64,000 nucleotides of DNA, taken from the NCBI RefSeq assembly GCF_018252635.1, contig NZ_JAGTXM010000009.1, positions 1 through 64,000 of the forward strand. Reading direction: 5' to 3'. This DNA comes from Citrobacter amalonaticus (GTDB taxonomy: Bacteria; Pseudomonadota; Gammaproteobacteria; Enterobacterales; Enterobacteriaceae). The notes beneath the pieces are model-generated. The model made no database searches and had not been told where the DNA came from. It saw nothing but the letters and a program-made list of their open reading frames with translations. How positions within the stretch are numbered: position 1 is the first letter of the stretch; each line of letters opens with the position of its first letter. Positions 6,850-17,612 of the stretch are shown piece after piece. Position numbers and translations under genes: made by a program.

Positions 6850-8064
6850 TCAAGTGCTTTTCCCAAACGTTCCGTGCACTACATTTTCGCCGTTTTCCAA
6901 CGCCTCCATATAGTCGGCATACCACTGGAGCATTTCGCGGCGGCCATCCAGATACTGGGCGTGGTTGTACGTTCCTCGTATAGAGTTTTTGTCGACGTGT
7001 GCCAGCTGCGTTTCAATCCACGCGGTGTTGTAGCCCTGTTCGTGCAGGATGGTACTCATGGTGTGCCGGAAACCGTGCCCGGTGACTTTTCCGTTATAGC
7101 CAATCCGCTTAAAGACTTGGTTTATGCTGGCTTCACTCATTGTTTTTCGCGGATCGTTACGACCTGGGAACACAAGCGGGTAATTGCCTGTTAGCTCTTG
7201 GATCTGACCAATAAGCGTAAGAGCTTGCCTGGACAATGGAACCACATGAGGGCGACGCATTTTCATGCGTGAGGCGGGTATTTCCCAGACCGCCTTACTG
7301 ATATTGATTTCATCCCAAAATGCCCCACGGAGTTCGCCGGGACGCAATCCGGTGATAATCAGCAAACGAGCAGCCAAAACCACTAACTCGCTTCCTGAAT
7401 ATCCTGACAACGCATTGAAGAAATCAGGCAATTCTTTAGGTGTGAGGAAAGGAAAATGATTGGACTCGTGCCCTTGCATCGCGCTGGTGAGATCCGGGGC
7501 GGGGTTATACTCAGCTCGACCGGTGACTATTGCGTAACGGAAAACTTCCCCACAGCGCTGCCTAACTTTTCTTGCCTTTTCGGTAGCGCCGCGCCCCTCA
7601 ATGCGCCGTAGCACATTCAACAGTTTAAGCGGTTTGATTTCGGCTATTGGTTTTTTGCCAATGTATGGGAACACATCTTTATTGAAGGCTTCGAGGATGT
7701 CTGAAGCATAACCAGCAGACCATTTTTTTAGTTTGCTGCTGTGCCATTCAAGCGCAATATCTTTGAAGGTGTTGTTTAACTGAATTTCACGGGCAATCTT
7801 CTCCTCCCGTTTCGCTTCCATAGGATCGATACCCCCAGCGATACCCCTTTTCGCTTCTTCACGTTTTGCCCGAGCATCGGCCAATGTGACTTCAGGATAC
7901 ACACCAAGCGCTAACAGCTTCTCTTTGCCGGCTACACGATACTTGAGCCGCCAGTATTTGCCGCCATTAGGTTTAATCAGGAGATACAAACCACCACCAT
8001 CAGCCAGCTTGTAAGGCTTATCTTTAAGTTTGGCGGCATCCACCTGCCGGGCGTTTAGTTTCAC
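6850..8064 (-). CDS. P4-type tyrosine integrase
   Basis: A 404-residue site-specific recombinase. The N-terminal DUF4102-like arm-binding domain (KLNARQVDAAK, ADGGGLYLLIKPNGGKYW) is followed by a core-binding domain and the catalytic domain with R241 (ITGLRPGEL), H330-x-x-R333 (TGHGFRHTMSTIL), H356 (AHVDKN) and Y366 (RGTYNHAQY), so it looks fully active. Its start is 167 bases from the 3' end of thrW and it is read away from the tRNA, the standard arrangement of P4-like elements. It should catalyse integration into and excision from thrW using att sites at 8231-8247 and 1457-1472. Confidence 0.93.
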   Translation of the reverse strand: MKLNARQVDAAKLKDKPYKLADGGGLYLLIKPNGGKYWRLKYRVAGKEKLLALGVYPEVTLADARAKREEAKRGIAGGIDPMEAKREEKIAREIQLNNTFKDIALEWHSSKLKKWSAGYASDILEAFNKDVFPYIGKKPIAEIKPLKLLNVLRRIEGRGATEKARKVRQRCGEVFRYAIVTGRAEYNPAPDLTSAMQGHESNHFPFLTPKELPDFFNALSGYSGSELVVLAARLLIITGLRPGELRGAFWDEINISKAVWEIPASRMKMRRPHVVPLSRQALTLIGQIQELTGNYPLVFPGRNDPRKTMSEASINQVFKRIGYNGKVTGHGFRHTMSTILHEQGYNTAWIETQLAHVDKNSIRGTYNHAQYLDGRREMLQWYADYMEALENGENVVHGTFGKST

Positions 8065-8095
8065 TTGGGGGTACCTCCTCTAGACCGAACAGCAT

Positions 8096-8115
8096 ATACC
8101 CCCATAAGTACCCCC
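8096..8115. repeat. Integrase arm-type repeat, tRNA-proximal end
   Basis: ATACCCCCATAAGTACCCCC, matching the copy at 1534-1553 with one difference. It lies in the integrase promoter region, so binding could also autoregulate int. Confidence 0.5.
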
Positions 8116-8128
8116 AAACGACCGTAGA

Positions 8129-8213
8129 TTTCAGGGAACTTTAGTAGACGTAGAAATACTAAAAGGGGCTGTAAAGCGCAGAGTACAAGGGGTTTCAGTG
8201 AACTTTAGTAGAC
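8129..8213. repeat. Direct repeat pair upstream of integrase
   Basis: Two 21-base copies, 8129-8149 and 8193-8213, read TTTCAG(G/T)GAACTTTAGTAGAC with one difference and a 64-base period (about six helical turns). They are likely sites for integrase or AlpA. Confidence 0.5.
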
Positions 8214-8230
8214 TTGGGGAGACGTTAGAA

Positions 8231-8306
8231 TGGTGCCGATAATAGGAGTCGAACCTACGACCTTCGCATTACGAATGCGCTGCTCTACCAACTGAGCTAT
8301 ATCGGC
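8231..8306 (-). tRNA. thrW: tRNA-Thr (CGT)
   Basis: A 76-base cloverleaf including CCA: acceptor GCCGATA, D-loop AGCTCAGTTGGTAGAGC, anticodon loop ATTCGTAATG giving CGT (reads ACG), T-arm GGTTCGACTCC. It follows proA on the same strand as in E. coli. Its 3' end is the integration site of the element on its left and stays intact because the element supplies the same bases. Confidence 0.97.
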
Positions 8307-8420
8307 CCTGATTAGGACGTGGCCACGAGTGTGAACACGGGGTAGAAGGTTAAAACTAACCGAGTGATGCGTCAATAGCCTTGCGAATCAAGTGGCTGAT
8401 TTTGCATCACCCGGCATTAA

Positions 8421-9674
8421 TTAGGCACGAATCGTATCGTCACCAAAGCCAATCCACTTGTAGGTGGTCAGCGCTTCCAGCCCCATTGGACCTCGGGCAT
8501 GTAATTTTTGCGTGCTGACGGCGACTTCCGCCCCGAGACCAAACTGCCCGCCATCGGTAAAGCGGGTCGAGGCGTTGACGTATACCGCAGACGAATCCAC
8601 TTCGTTCACAAAACGGTTCGCGTTGTACATGGTACGCGTCAGGATGGCGTCGGAGTGTTGAGTGCCGTGCTCGCGAATATGCGCGATGGCGTCATCCAGG
8701 TCAGCGACGATTTTGACGTTCAAATCCAGCGACAAGAACTCGTCGTCAAATTCTTCTGCCTTCACTGCCACCACGTGTGCCGGCCCTGTGCTCAACGAGG
8801 CGATCGATCGCTCGTCCGCATGCAGCGTCACGCCGCTCTCTGCCATCTGCTGGCTCAGCGCAGGCAGGAAACGCGCAGCGATATCCTGGTGCACCAACAG
8901 TGTTTCCACCGTGTTACAAGTACTCGGACGTTGCGTTTTCGCATTGACGATAATCTTCAGCGCCGGGGCAATTTCTGCGCTGTCGTCGACAAAGATATGG
9001 CATACGCCAATTCCACCGGTGATAACAGGAATAGTCGACTGCTCACGGCACAGCTTATGCAGCCCCGCGCCGCCACGCGGAATCAGCATGTCGATATATT
9101 TGTCCATGCGCAGCATTTCATTCACCAGCGCACGGTCAGGGCTTTCAATGGCCTGAACCGCCGCTTCCGGTAGCCCGCAGGAGGTTAACGCCTGTTGGAT
9201 CACGCGCACGGTGGCTGCATTAGTGCGATATGTCTCTTTGCCGCCGCGCAGAATCGCCGCATTGCCCGTTTTCAGGCACAGGGAGGCGACATCGACGGTG
9301 ACGTTTGGACGCGCTTCATAAATGACGCCAATCACGCCCAGCGGCACACGGCGACGTTCCAGACGCAGCCCGCTGTCCAGCAGCCCTCCGTCAATCACCT
9401 GCCCGACCGGATCCGCCAAATTGCAGACCTGACGGACGTCATCAGCAATTGCCTTCAGGCGCGCAGGCGTCAGCGCCAGGCGATCAAGCATCGCCTCGCT
9501 CAGACCGTTCGTACGCGCTTCGGCCACGTCCTGCGCATTTGCGTTCAGGATAGCGTCCGTTTGTGCTTCAAGTGCATCAGCTATTTTTTCCAGCACGCGA
9601 TTTTTTTCGCGACTGGAGAGCAGCGCCAGTTTGTACGACGCCGCTTTAGCAGCAATGCCCATTTGTTCCAGCAT
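8421..9674 (-). CDS. proA: Gamma-glutamyl phosphate reductase
   Basis: A 417-residue enzyme of the usual length, the second step of proline synthesis: it reduces gamma-glutamyl phosphate to glutamate-5-semialdehyde with NADPH in the cytoplasm. The aldehyde-dehydrogenase fold is clear, with the catalytic Cys in [12 protein letters not shown] and cofactor-binding [13 protein letters not shown]. It starts 9 bases after proB and forms the proBA operon; thrW follows downstream. Nothing is unusual. Confidence 0.97.
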   Translation of the reverse strand: MLEQMGIAAKAASYKLALLSSREKNRVLEKIADALEAQTDAILNANAQDVAEARTNGLSEAMLDRLALTPARLKAIADDVRQVCNLADPVGQVIDGGLLDSGLRLERRRVPLGVIGVIYEARPNVTVDVASLCLKTGNAAILRGGKETYRTNAATVRVIQQALTSCGLPEAAVQAIESPDRALVNEMLRMDKYIDMLIPRGGAGLHKLCREQSTIPVITGGIGVCHIFVDDSAEIAPALKIIVNAKTQRPSTCNTVETLLVHQDIAARFLPALSQQMAESGVTLHADERSIASLSTGPAHVVAVKAEEFDDEFLSLDLNVKIVADLDDAIAHIREHGTQHSDAILTRTMYNANRFVNEVDSSAVYVNASTRFTDGGQFGLGAEVAVSTQKLHARGPMGLEALTTYKWIGFGDDTIRA

Positions 9675-9683
9675 TTATGCTCC

Positions 9684-10787
9684 TTAACGGGTAATCATGT
9701 CATCGCGATGGACAGCGACCGGGCCGTATTCATAGCCAAGAATCGCGTCGATCTGCTGCGAGTGGTGTCCGGCAATGCGGCGCAGCGCGTCGCTGTTGTA
9801 GCGGCTCACGCCATGGGCGATATCGCGCCCTTCCAGGTTACAGATGCGGATTACTTCACCACGTGAGAAGTTGCCTGTCACGCTTTTAATGCCTTTTGGC
9901 AGCAGGGAACTGCCGCGTTCCAGGATAGCCGCCGTTGCCCCTTCATCCACGGTGATTTCACCAGCAGGCGGCGCGCCGAAGATCCAGCGCTTACGGTTCT
10001 CCAGCGGAGAAGCCTGCGCGTGGAAGCGAGTACCGACAGAGATACCTTCCATCACGTCACCAATCACCCCAGGCTTGCTGCCAGCGGCAATGATGGTGTC
10101 GATACCGGCACGGCAGGCGACGTCAGCAGCCTGTAGCTTGGTGCCCATCCCTCCGGTTCCCAGCCCCGACACGCTGTCACCGGCGATGGCACGCAGGGCG
10201 TCATCAATCCCGTAAACATCTTTAATAAGCTCGGCCTGCGGATCGGTACGTGGATCGGCCGTAAACAGTCCCTGCTGATCGGTTAACAGCAGCAGTTTGT
10301 CCGCCCCGGCCAGAATCGCCGCCAGCGCGGAGAGATTGTCATTATCCCCCACTTTAATTTCCGCCGTGGCAACCGCATCGTTTTCGTTGATGACGGGAAC
10401 GATATTGTTATCCAACAGCGCGCGCAGAGTATCGCGCGCATTCAGAAAGCGTTCCCGATCTTCCATATCCGCACGCGTCAGCAACATTTGCCCGACGTGA
10501 ATACCGTAAATCGAAAATAGCTGTTCCCACAGTTGAATCAGTCGACTCTGCCCGACCGCCGCCAGCAGTTGCTTGGTGGCAATGGTCGCGGGCAACTCCG
10601 GATATCCGAGGTGTTCACGCCCGGCGGCGATAGCGCCCGACGTGACGATAACAATACGATGCCCTGCGGCATGCAACTGCGCGCACTGACGAACAAGTTC
10701 TACGATGTGGGCACGGTTAAGGCGGCGCGATCCGCCCGTTAGCACACTGGTGCCGAGTTTTACCACCAGCGTCTGGCTGTCACTCAT
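9684..10787 (-). CDS. proB: Glutamate 5-kinase
   Basis: A 367-residue protein from the ATG at 10785-10787 ([19 protein letters not shown]); the open frame continues upstream, but this start gives the family length. The N-terminal amino-acid kinase domain ([32 protein letters not shown]) phosphorylates glutamate, the first committed step of proline synthesis and the point of proline feedback. The C-terminal PUA domain begins near residue 275 ([14 protein letters not shown]). It is the first gene of proBA. Confidence 0.97.
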   Translation of the reverse strand: MSDSQTLVVKLGTSVLTGGSRRLNRAHIVELVRQCAQLHAAGHRIVIVTSGAIAAGREHLGYPELPATIATKQLLAAVGQSRLIQLWEQLFSIYGIHVGQMLLTRADMEDRERFLNARDTLRALLDNNIVPVINENDAVATAEIKVGDNDNLSALAAILAGADKLLLLTDQQGLFTADPRTDPQAELIKDVYGIDDALRAIAGDSVSGLGTGGMGTKLQAADVACRAGIDTIIAAGSKPGVIGDVMEGISVGTRFHAQASPLENRKRWIFGAPPAGEITVDEGATAAILERGSSLLPKGIKSVTGNFSRGEVIRICNLEGRDIAHGVSRYNSDALRRIAGHHSQQIDAILGYEYGPVAVHRDDMITR

Positions 10788-10972
10788 GATTCTCTGCCGT
10801 TCAAAATAGGGAAAATGATAGTAAACGAACGTTTTATCAGGACTGACCCCGGTTGCCAACAAGCAGCGCACAAAGCATGGAATTTTGTTGTGCTGGATCA
10901 GCAAGCGTAGCGGCAGCGTTTGACGTTTTTATTACCGAAACAGAAAAACATTCTTTTTTAAACTTATTCTTA

Positions 10973-10992
10973 CTTTGTCATAAAACCTTCAC
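10973..10992 (+). promoter_or_regulatory. Pho box upstream of phoE
   Basis: CTTTGTCATAAAACCTTCAC matches the PhoB box (two CTGTCA-like heptads 11 bases apart) in the phoE upstream region, 84 bases before the ATG. It is consistent with phosphate-starvation induction. Confidence 0.7.
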
Positions 10993-11075
10993 CCCAGAAC
11001 GATAAAACCCCTCCTGTCTTTCAACGGGGATCACACCCAGTAAATAGTAGCGCGTACTTTAAATCAGGACTGAAA

Positions 11076-12128
11076 ATGAAAAAGAGCACTCTGGCATTAG
11101 TGGTGATGGGTATTGTGGCATCGGCATCCGTGCAGGCAGCGGAAGTGTTTAACAAAGACGGTAATAAACTGGATGTGTATGGCAAAGTTAAAGCGATGCA
11201 TTACTTCAGCGATAACGATGACAAAGACGGCGACCAGACTTATGTCCGCTTTGGTTTTAAAGGCGAAACGCAGATTAACGATCAACTGACCGGCTACGGT
11301 CGCTGGGAAGCTGAATTTGCGGGCAATAAAACCGAAAGCGAATCCGGTCAGAAAACGCGTCTGGCGTTTGCCGGGGTCAAACTGAAAGATATCGGCTCAT
11401 TCGATTACGGTCGTAACCTGGGCGCACTGTATGACGTTGCCGCCTGGACTGATATGTTCCCGGAATTTGGTGGTGACGGCCTGGCGCAGACCGATAACTT
11501 TATGACCAAACGCGCCAGCGGCCTGGCGACATACCGTAATACCGACTTCTTCGGCGCGATCGACGGCCTGAACATGACTCTGCAATATCAGGGCAAAAAT
11601 GAAGACCGTGACGTGAAGAAACAGAACGGTGACGGCTTCGGAACATCTTTGAGCTACGACTTCGGCGGCAGCGATTTCGCAATTATTGGCGCCTACGCCA
11701 ACTCTGACCGAACCAATGAGCAAAACCTGCAGGCGCGCGGCCATGGGCAAAATGCGGAAGGTTGGGCGACCGGTCTGAAATATGATGGAAACGATATCTA
11801 TCTGGCGACCATCTATTCTGAAACCCGCAACATGGCGCCGATCTCCGGTGGTTTTGCCAACAAAGCACAAAACTTCGAAGCCGTCGCGCAATATCAGTTT
11901 GATTTCGGCCTGCGTCCGTCCATCGGTTACGTTCAGTCGAAAGGTAAAGATATTGAAGGTATCGGTGATGAAGATATCGTGAAATATATCGATGTCGGCG
12001 CAACGTATTATTTCAACAAAAATATGTCAGCGTTTGTTGATTATAAAATCAACCAGATTGATGACAACAACAAACTGGGCGTCAATAGCGATGACATCGT
12101 GGCGCTGGGTATGACGTATCAGTTCTGA
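11076..12128 (+). CDS. phoE: Phosphate-limitation outer-membrane porin PhoE
   Basis: A 350-residue trimeric general porin of the OmpC/OmpF/PhoE family. A signal peptide ends at [11 protein letters not shown]. The constriction-loop motif is FPEFGGDG, and the protein ends with the barrel signature VALGMTYQF. PhoE favours anions and phosphorylated solutes. The position between proBA and crl and the Pho box upstream identify it among porins. It is transcribed away from proBA, and its terminator is shared with crl. Confidence 0.95.
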   Translation: MKKSTLALVVMGIVASASVQAAEVFNKDGNKLDVYGKVKAMHYFSDNDDKDGDQTYVRFGFKGETQINDQLTGYGRWEAEFAGNKTESESGQKTRLAFAGVKLKDIGSFDYGRNLGALYDVAAWTDMFPEFGGDGLAQTDNFMTKRASGLATYRNTDFFGAIDGLNMTLQYQGKNEDRDVKKQNGDGFGTSLSYDFGGSDFAIIGAYANSDRTNEQNLQARGHGQNAEGWATGLKYDGNDIYLATIYSETRNMAPISGGFANKAQNFEAVAQYQFDFGLRPSIGYVQSKGKDIEGIGDEDIVKYIDVGATYYFNKNMSAFVDYKINQIDDNNKLGVNSDDIVALGMTYQF

Positions 12129-12175
12129 TTCCTGAATAGGCCGGATAGTCTGACTTATCCGGCGAATAAAATCGT

Positions 12176-12205
12176 GAGGCCGGATAATTCATCCGGCCTC
12201 TTTTT
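12176..12205. terminator. Bidirectional terminator between phoE and crl
   Basis: A 10-bp perfect stem (12176-12185 with 12191-12200), 5-base loop and T run on the plus strand; the convergent crl ends 4 bases beyond. A REP-like half-palindrome (GGCCGGATA...TATCCGGCG) lies just upstream at about 12138-12164. Confidence 0.8.
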
Positions 12206-12208
12206 GAA

Positions 12209-12667
<459 letters not shown>

Positions 12668-13912
12668 TTAACACAATCTCTTTTCAATCCAGCGGGTGAT
12701 TTCCTGTAACGCGTTGTCAAAATTCCGATACACCGGATTGAACGGAATCTCCAGCAGCTTACCGTCAGAAGATGAAGAGGTGATTAAGCGCGACTCCTCT
12801 TCCGGACTGAACGGATCGTTTTTCCAGAAGCCCGACAGCATAGGCGTCGGGCAACGTCTGCCGAGCAGTCCTTGCACCTTCAGCGAATAACGATTGAGCT
12901 CCACGCGCAGCGCTTCATCGGACGCATCGTGCATTCCTAGCCGGCTCGCCAGAACGTCAAGATACATTTCCGGTACCGCCCCCTGACGCAGAGGATCGCT
13001 CAGCAATGCATGGACAACCGGACCAAGGCACGCCACCGCTTTCAGACGCGATGATTCAAGATAGGCCAGGCGCACCGCCACGTTGGCACCAAAACGGAAT
13101 CCGAACGCCGCCACCCGGGTATGATCCACCCACGGCACATTCGGCAGCGCTTTCAGCACGTGCTGATGCAACAGGCTGGCGTCCTGAGAGAGTTTCCACT
13201 TTGAAGAGAAACCGACGGAAGGCATGTCCAGCGTGAGCATAGCAATGCCACGCGGCGCAAAATAGCGCTCATACAGGGTGTAGTAATCGGTTTGCATCGA
13301 ATCCAGACCACCGCACATGAGCACCGTCGGGAAAGGGCCGTCGCCTTTTGGCATATGCAAGAACCCCGTGACGGGCGAACCACCAGGTACCGAGAACGAC
13401 ATCTCGCGCAGCGTACCGGGCAGTCGATGCGCGGCTTCCTCATAGGCGCGGTTAGCCAACGCCTGCGCCTGCTCTGCCAGATCGTCCCCTTTCAGGTGCG
13501 GATAGGCGGCAATGTTATATAACGTCGAAGCGTGCAGCCAGTAGCGTCCACTGCGCTCAGGGTCCGTTTCCTGACAGGCTTTCTGCTGCCAGTCCATCGC
13601 CTGTTTTGCCCATTCATAAATCCAGTTGCCGCCACGATAACCGATGACCGTATCGTAAAGATCGGCATCGGTGCGTTCAGCATCGCTCATCACGATGCGC
13701 GCCTGGACATCAAGAATTTCCCGCGGATCCACCCCTCGCCAAATCCACATCAGGCGGTTAATCATGCGATACCAGTGGGGAATGTTCTTGCCATCCAGCG
13801 CCGATTGCACAGGCGGTTGCGTCCCGGCATTAAAACGACGGACAAGGGTCGACGTTTCGGGATGTTTGAAACGGGGTTTGAACAGGATTTCGCTAAGATT
13901 AGCCTGTGACAT
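12668..13912 (-). CDS. frsA: Esterase FrsA
   Basis: A 414-residue alpha/beta-hydrolase-fold protein of the FrsA (YafA) family. FrsA was described as a fermentation/respiration switch protein that binds glucose-specific EIIA (Crr); esterase activity is also reported. Visible hydrolase features are [13 protein letters not shown] after the second strand and the nucleophile-elbow region [15 protein letters not shown]. The elbow is GFRFGA rather than GxSxG, in line with the family's weak or debated catalysis. Position between crl and gpt matches E. coli. Confidence 0.92.
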   Translation of the reverse strand: MSQANLSEILFKPRFKHPETSTLVRRFNAGTQPPVQSALDGKNIPHWYRMINRLMWIWRGVDPREILDVQARIVMSDAERTDADLYDTVIGYRGGNWIYEWAKQAMDWQQKACQETDPERSGRYWLHASTLYNIAAYPHLKGDDLAEQAQALANRAYEEAAHRLPGTLREMSFSVPGGSPVTGFLHMPKGDGPFPTVLMCGGLDSMQTDYYTLYERYFAPRGIAMLTLDMPSVGFSSKWKLSQDASLLHQHVLKALPNVPWVDHTRVAAFGFRFGANVAVRLAYLESSRLKAVACLGPVVHALLSDPLRQGAVPEMYLDVLASRLGMHDASDEALRVELNRYSLKVQGLLGRRCPTPMLSGFWKNDPFSPEEESRLITSSSSDGKLLEIPFNPVYRNFDNALQEITRWIEKRLC

Positions 13913-14011
13913 GCGTACAGCCTCCTGAAGTACTCACTGAGGCTTATTGTAACCCGACACCGGCTAAATAGAACAACGCCCGGCAGTGCCAGGCGTTGAA
14001 AAAGTCAGTGA

Positions 14012-14470
14012 TTAGCGGCCTGAAATCGGCGGAACGAAGGTCACGCCCATGTCCCACGGCTGCTCAATCCAGGTATCCTGCGGGATATCAATCACGTAAT
14101 CATCAACTAACGGACGGCCCGCTGGTTTCGCGAAGATGGTGACAAAGTGCGCTTTTGGATACATATCACGGATAGCCACGGCGGTACCACCGGTATCCAC
14201 CAGATCGTCAATGACGATAAAACCTTCACCGTCGCCTTCTGCGCGCTTGAGAATTTTCAGCTCACGCTGGTTGTCATGATCGTAGCTGGAAATGCATACG
14301 GTATCGACATGACGAATGCCCAGTTCACGCGCCAGTAATGCGCCCGGCACCAGACCACCACGACTAACGGCAATAATGCCTTTCCACTGTTCTGAAGGCA
14401 TCAGGCGGTTTGCCAGTTTGCGTGCATGAATCTGCAGCATGTCCCAGGTGACGACGTATTTTTCGCTCAT
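14012..14470 (-). CDS. gpt: Xanthine-guanine phosphoribosyltransferase
   Basis: A 152-residue purine-salvage enzyme that joins guanine, xanthine or hypoxanthine to PRPP. The PRPP-binding loop [15 protein letters not shown] and the early [18 protein letters not shown] segment are diagnostic. Length and position next to pepD, divergently transcribed, match the E. coli gene. Confidence 0.97.
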   Translation of the reverse strand: MSEKYVVTWDMLQIHARKLANRLMPSEQWKGIIAVSRGGLVPGALLARELGIRHVDTVCISSYDHDNQRELKILKRAEGDGEGFIVIDDLVDTGGTAVAIRDMYPKAHFVTIFAKPAGRPLVDDYVIDIPQDTWIEQPWDMGVTFVPPISGR

Positions 14471-14729
14471 GTGAAGTGTCCCAGCCTGTTTATCTACGGC
14501 TTAAAAAGTGTTCAAGGGGGAAATGGGTTGCGCGAGATTATAGAGATCTGAGCCACCAAAAACCAGTGTTTCGCGGAATCGGGCCCTCTTTTTACGTGCT
14601 TTATACTCGCAGCGGGCGCAGAAAGTGGTATTCTCAAGCGCATCTCGCAAGCCAGACTTGTGGTAATAATTAACCTGCTAACCCTGTGACCTGCAAGCTT
14701 GTTTGCAGTGCATTTAAAGGAGACTTATC

Positions 14730-16187
14730 GTGTCAGAACTGTCTCAACTCTCGCCGCAGCCGCTGTGGGATATCTTTGCAAAAATCTGTTCTATTCCTCA
14801 TCCGTCCTATCATGAAGAACAACTCGCGGAACACATTGTCGGCTGGGCTAACGAGAAAGGTTTCCACGTCGAGCGTGACCAGGTCGGTAACATCCTGATT
14901 CGTAAACCCGCTACCGCCGGGATGGAAAACCGTAAACCGGTGGTTCTGCAAGCGCATCTGGACATGGTACCGCAGAAAAACAACGATACCGTCCACGATT
15001 TCACTAAAGATCCGATTCAGCCGTATATTGACGGCGAATGGGTTAAAGCGCGTGGCACCACGCTGGGCGCCGATAACGGCATCGGGATGGCTTCCGCGCT
15101 GGCGGTTCTGGCCGATGACAGCGTCGTTCACGGCCCGCTGGAAGTGCTGCTGACCATGACGGAAGAAGCGGGTATGGACGGTGCATTTGGTCTGCAGGCC
15201 AACTGGTTACAGGCGGACATCCTGATCAACACCGACTCCGAAGAAGAAGGCGAGATCTACATGGGGTGCGCGGGCGGGATCGACTTCACCTCTAACCTGC
15301 CGCTGACCCGAGAAGCCGTTCCGGCGGGTTTTCAGACCTTTAAGCTGACGCTGAAAGGGCTAAAAGGCGGTCACTCCGGTGGCGAAATCCACGTAGGTCT
15401 TGGCAATGCGAACAAACTGCTGGTGCGCTTCCTGGCCGGTCATGCTGAAGCGCTGGATCTGCGTCTGGTCGACTTCAACGGCGGTACGCTGCGTAACGCG
15501 ATTCCACGTGAAGCCTTTGCGACCGTTGCCGTTGCGGCGGACAAAGCCGATGCGCTGAAAGCGCAGGTCAACGTTTATCAGAACATCCTGAAAAACGAGC
15601 TGGCGGAAAAAGAGAAAAACCTGGTGGTTCTGCTGGAGAGCGCTGCGAACGATAAAGCCGCACTGACCGCGCAGTCTCGCGATGGTTTTATTCGTCTGCT
15701 GAACGCCACGCCGAACGGCGTGATCCGCAATTCCGACGTCGCCAAAGGCGTGGTTGAAACCTCACTGAACGTGGGCGTCGTCACCATGACCGATGACAAC
15801 GTCGAAATCCATTGTCTGATCCGTTCGCTGATCGACACCGGTAAAGACTATGTTGTCAGCATGCTGGATTCGCTGGGCAAACTGGCGGGCGCGAAAACCG
15901 AGGCCAAAGGAAGCTATCCTGGCTGGCAGCCGGATGCGAACTCGCCGGTGATGCATCTGGTGCGTGAAACCTATCAGCGTCTGTTCAACAAAACGCCGAA
16001 CATCCAGATTATCCACGCGGGTCTGGAATGCGGTCTGTTTAAGAAACCGTACCCGGAGATGGATATGGTTTCTATCGGGCCAACCATCACTGGTCCACAC
16101 TCACCGGATGAGCAGGTGCATATCGAAAGTGTCAGTCATTACTGGACGCTTCTGACCGAACTGCTGAAGGCGATTCCAACGAAGTAA
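14730..16187 (+). CDS. pepD: Aminoacyl-histidine dipeptidase (peptidase D)
   Basis: A 485-residue M20-family zinc dipeptidase that cleaves Xaa-His and other dipeptides in the cytoplasm. The start is GTG at 14730 with AAAGGAGA 8 bases upstream. Metal-binding boxes are visible: VVLQAHLDMVPQ, TTLGADNGIGMA, TMTEEAGMDGAFG and the late IHAGLECGLF. Length and neighbours match E. coli. Confidence 0.97.
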   Translation: MSELSQLSPQPLWDIFAKICSIPHPSYHEEQLAEHIVGWANEKGFHVERDQVGNILIRKPATAGMENRKPVVLQAHLDMVPQKNNDTVHDFTKDPIQPYIDGEWVKARGTTLGADNGIGMASALAVLADDSVVHGPLEVLLTMTEEAGMDGAFGLQANWLQADILINTDSEEEGEIYMGCAGGIDFTSNLPLTREAVPAGFQTFKLTLKGLKGGHSGGEIHVGLGNANKLLVRFLAGHAEALDLRLVDFNGGTLRNAIPREAFATVAVAADKADALKAQVNVYQNILKNELAEKEKNLVVLLESAANDKAALTAQSRDGFIRLLNATPNGVIRNSDVAKGVVETSLNVGVVTMTDDNVEIHCLIRSLIDTGKDYVVSMLDSLGKLAGAKTEAKGSYPGWQPDANSPVMHLVRETYQRLFNKTPNIQIIHAGLECGLFKKPYPEMDMVSIGPTITGPHSPDEQVHIESVSHYWTLLTELLKAIPTK

Positions 16188-16203
16188 AGCATTATCGTAA
16201 ACT

Positions 16204-16283
16204 GCCGGATGGCGCTGCGCTTATCCGGCCTACAGAGGAAAGTCATTGTAGGCCGGATAAGGCGCTCACGCCGCCATCCGGCA
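16204..16283. repeat. BIME: two inverted REP elements
   Basis: Two REP palindromes in opposite orientation (about 16204-16233 and 16248-16282), built on GCCGGATGGCG and its complement, lie between the convergent pepD and dinB genes. They are typical enterobacterial extragenic elements that can stabilise mRNA ends and bind gyrase. Confidence 0.85.
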
Positions 16284-16291
16284 TATCACAA

Positions 16292-17350
16292 CTACAACCC
16301 CAGTAATAACTGCCGTTCCAGTTGCGGATCCAGCAGAGTAACATGAAGTCCAACCAGACGAACGCCCCGCCCTCCCCGGCGTTCGTCCCAGGTTTTACGC
16401 GCGATAGAAATCAGATCCTCTTTATTTAGTCGCGGCCAGACGTGTTCCTGAGTGGTTTGCTGAAAATCATTAAACTTTAGCTTCACCCCCTGACGGGCGA
16501 TGAGCAGATCGGGTTTCACTTTCGCCAGCCGTCGTTCAAGTTCCGGATATAACCGCTCAATAATCGCTTCACAATCGGACCACTCATGAATATCTTCCGC
16601 CATGGTGCGTTCAACGCCGACCGATTTGCGTAAGCGTTCATTATTAACGTCCCGTTCGTCAATTCCCTGGCTGCGTTCCCACAATACCCGACCAAACTTC
16701 CCGAAGCGCTTAAGTAATGTCGCCAGATCACACTGCTGAACATCACCGCAGGTACGAAGCCCCATACTTTCCAGCTTCGCCGCAGACACTTTACCGACGC
16801 CGGGAATTTTCCCCAACGGTAACGTTTGGAGGAACGCCGGCACATCATCGGGTGTGATGACATATTGGCCATTGGGTTTATTTAGATCGGAGGCGATTTT
16901 GGCCAGAAATTTCACTGGCGCCACTCCCGCCGAGGCGGTCAACTGGAGTTCATTGAAAATCGTCTGGCGTATTTCCTGGGCGATGAGCGTCGCTGAGCCA
17001 TGACAGTGGGTACTGTCCGTGACATCGAGATAGGCTTCATCCAGCGACAGCGGCTCAATGAGCGAGGTGTAGCGTGAAAAGATGTCCTGAATCTGGCGGG
17101 ACGCGTCCTTATAGGCTTCGTAGCGTCCGGGTAATAACGTAAGGTGTGGGCACAGCTTCAACGCCATTCCGGTCGGCATCGCGCTACGTACGCCAAATTT
17201 ACGGGCAGGATAGTTTGCGGTACTGATGACGCCTCTGCGCTCACGGCTGCCGCCAATTGCAATAGGGATGTCGCGCAGCGCCGGGTTGTCACGCATCTCA
17301 ACCGCTGCGAAAAAACAGTCCATATCAACATGTATGATTTTGCGCATCAT
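16292..17350 (-). CDS. dinB: DNA polymerase IV
   Basis: A 352-residue Y-family translesion polymerase (351 if the second ATG at 17347 is used, as in E. coli). Catalytic acidic residues are in [13 protein letters not shown] and LDEAYLDVT; the little-finger domain follows, and the protein ends [10 protein letters not shown], a beta-clamp-binding tail. It copies past N2-dG adducts and is error-prone. A LexA box lies directly upstream, so it belongs to the SOS regulon. Confidence 0.96.
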   Translation of the reverse strand: MMRKIIHVDMDCFFAAVEMRDNPALRDIPIAIGGSRERRGVISTANYPARKFGVRSAMPTGMALKLCPHLTLLPGRYEAYKDASRQIQDIFSRYTSLIEPLSLDEAYLDVTDSTHCHGSATLIAQEIRQTIFNELQLTASAGVAPVKFLAKIASDLNKPNGQYVITPDDVPAFLQTLPLGKIPGVGKVSAAKLESMGLRTCGDVQQCDLATLLKRFGKFGRVLWERSQGIDERDVNNERLRKSVGVERTMAEDIHEWSDCEAIIERLYPELERRLAKVKPDLLIARQGVKLKFNDFQQTTQEHVWPRLNKEDLISIARKTWDERRGGRGVRLVGLHVTLLDPQLERQLLLGL

Positions 17351-17365
17351 CCACCCCCTGAGGCA

Positions 17366-17381
17366 CTGTTTAAGTATACAG
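17366..17381 (-). promoter_or_regulatory. LexA (SOS) box of dinB
   Basis: CTGT-N8-ACAG with an AT-rich centre (CTGTTTAAGTATACAG), a full match to the LexA consensus, centred about 23 bases before the dinB start. Confidence 0.88.
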
Positions 17382-17612
17382 TAATTTTCAGCAATGAGAA
17401 GACGAGGAAAACGCGCTAAAGTGAAACGCGACGGAGTGCAACAAAAGAAACGTCTGAAAGTGTTTTAGTCTAAATTGTAAACGCACCACGAGAGACTTGC
17501 GAAAAACTGTCGTGGTGTTAATGTGAGCGAGCCAAATCCAGATTAGTCCGATTTGGGGATCTTATTTTAGCCGTTCTGGCGTGTGCAATCGTTTTATCAA
17601 GGAACAAGCAGT

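Larger units (their letters stand above)
1457..8247. mobile_element. P4/satellite-like integrative element in tRNA-Thr thrW
   Basis: The element lies between the 3' end of thrW (8231-8247) and a near copy of that end at 1457-1472. It has the satellite layout: integrase next to the tRNA and reading away from it, then a hypothetical gene, AlpA, regulatory genes with a palindromic operator, and cargo at the far end. The cargo is the nuclease/kinase/receiver operon at 1830-3853. It is AT-rich compared with the proBA side. No P4-type primase, sid, psu or delta genes are present, so it is either a degraded satellite or a minimal cargo island. Confidence 0.8.

Noticed and set aside
16204-16283. Paired palindromes as a possible att site or IS end
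   Set aside because: They are standard REP/BIME elements; no target duplication or transposase nearby.
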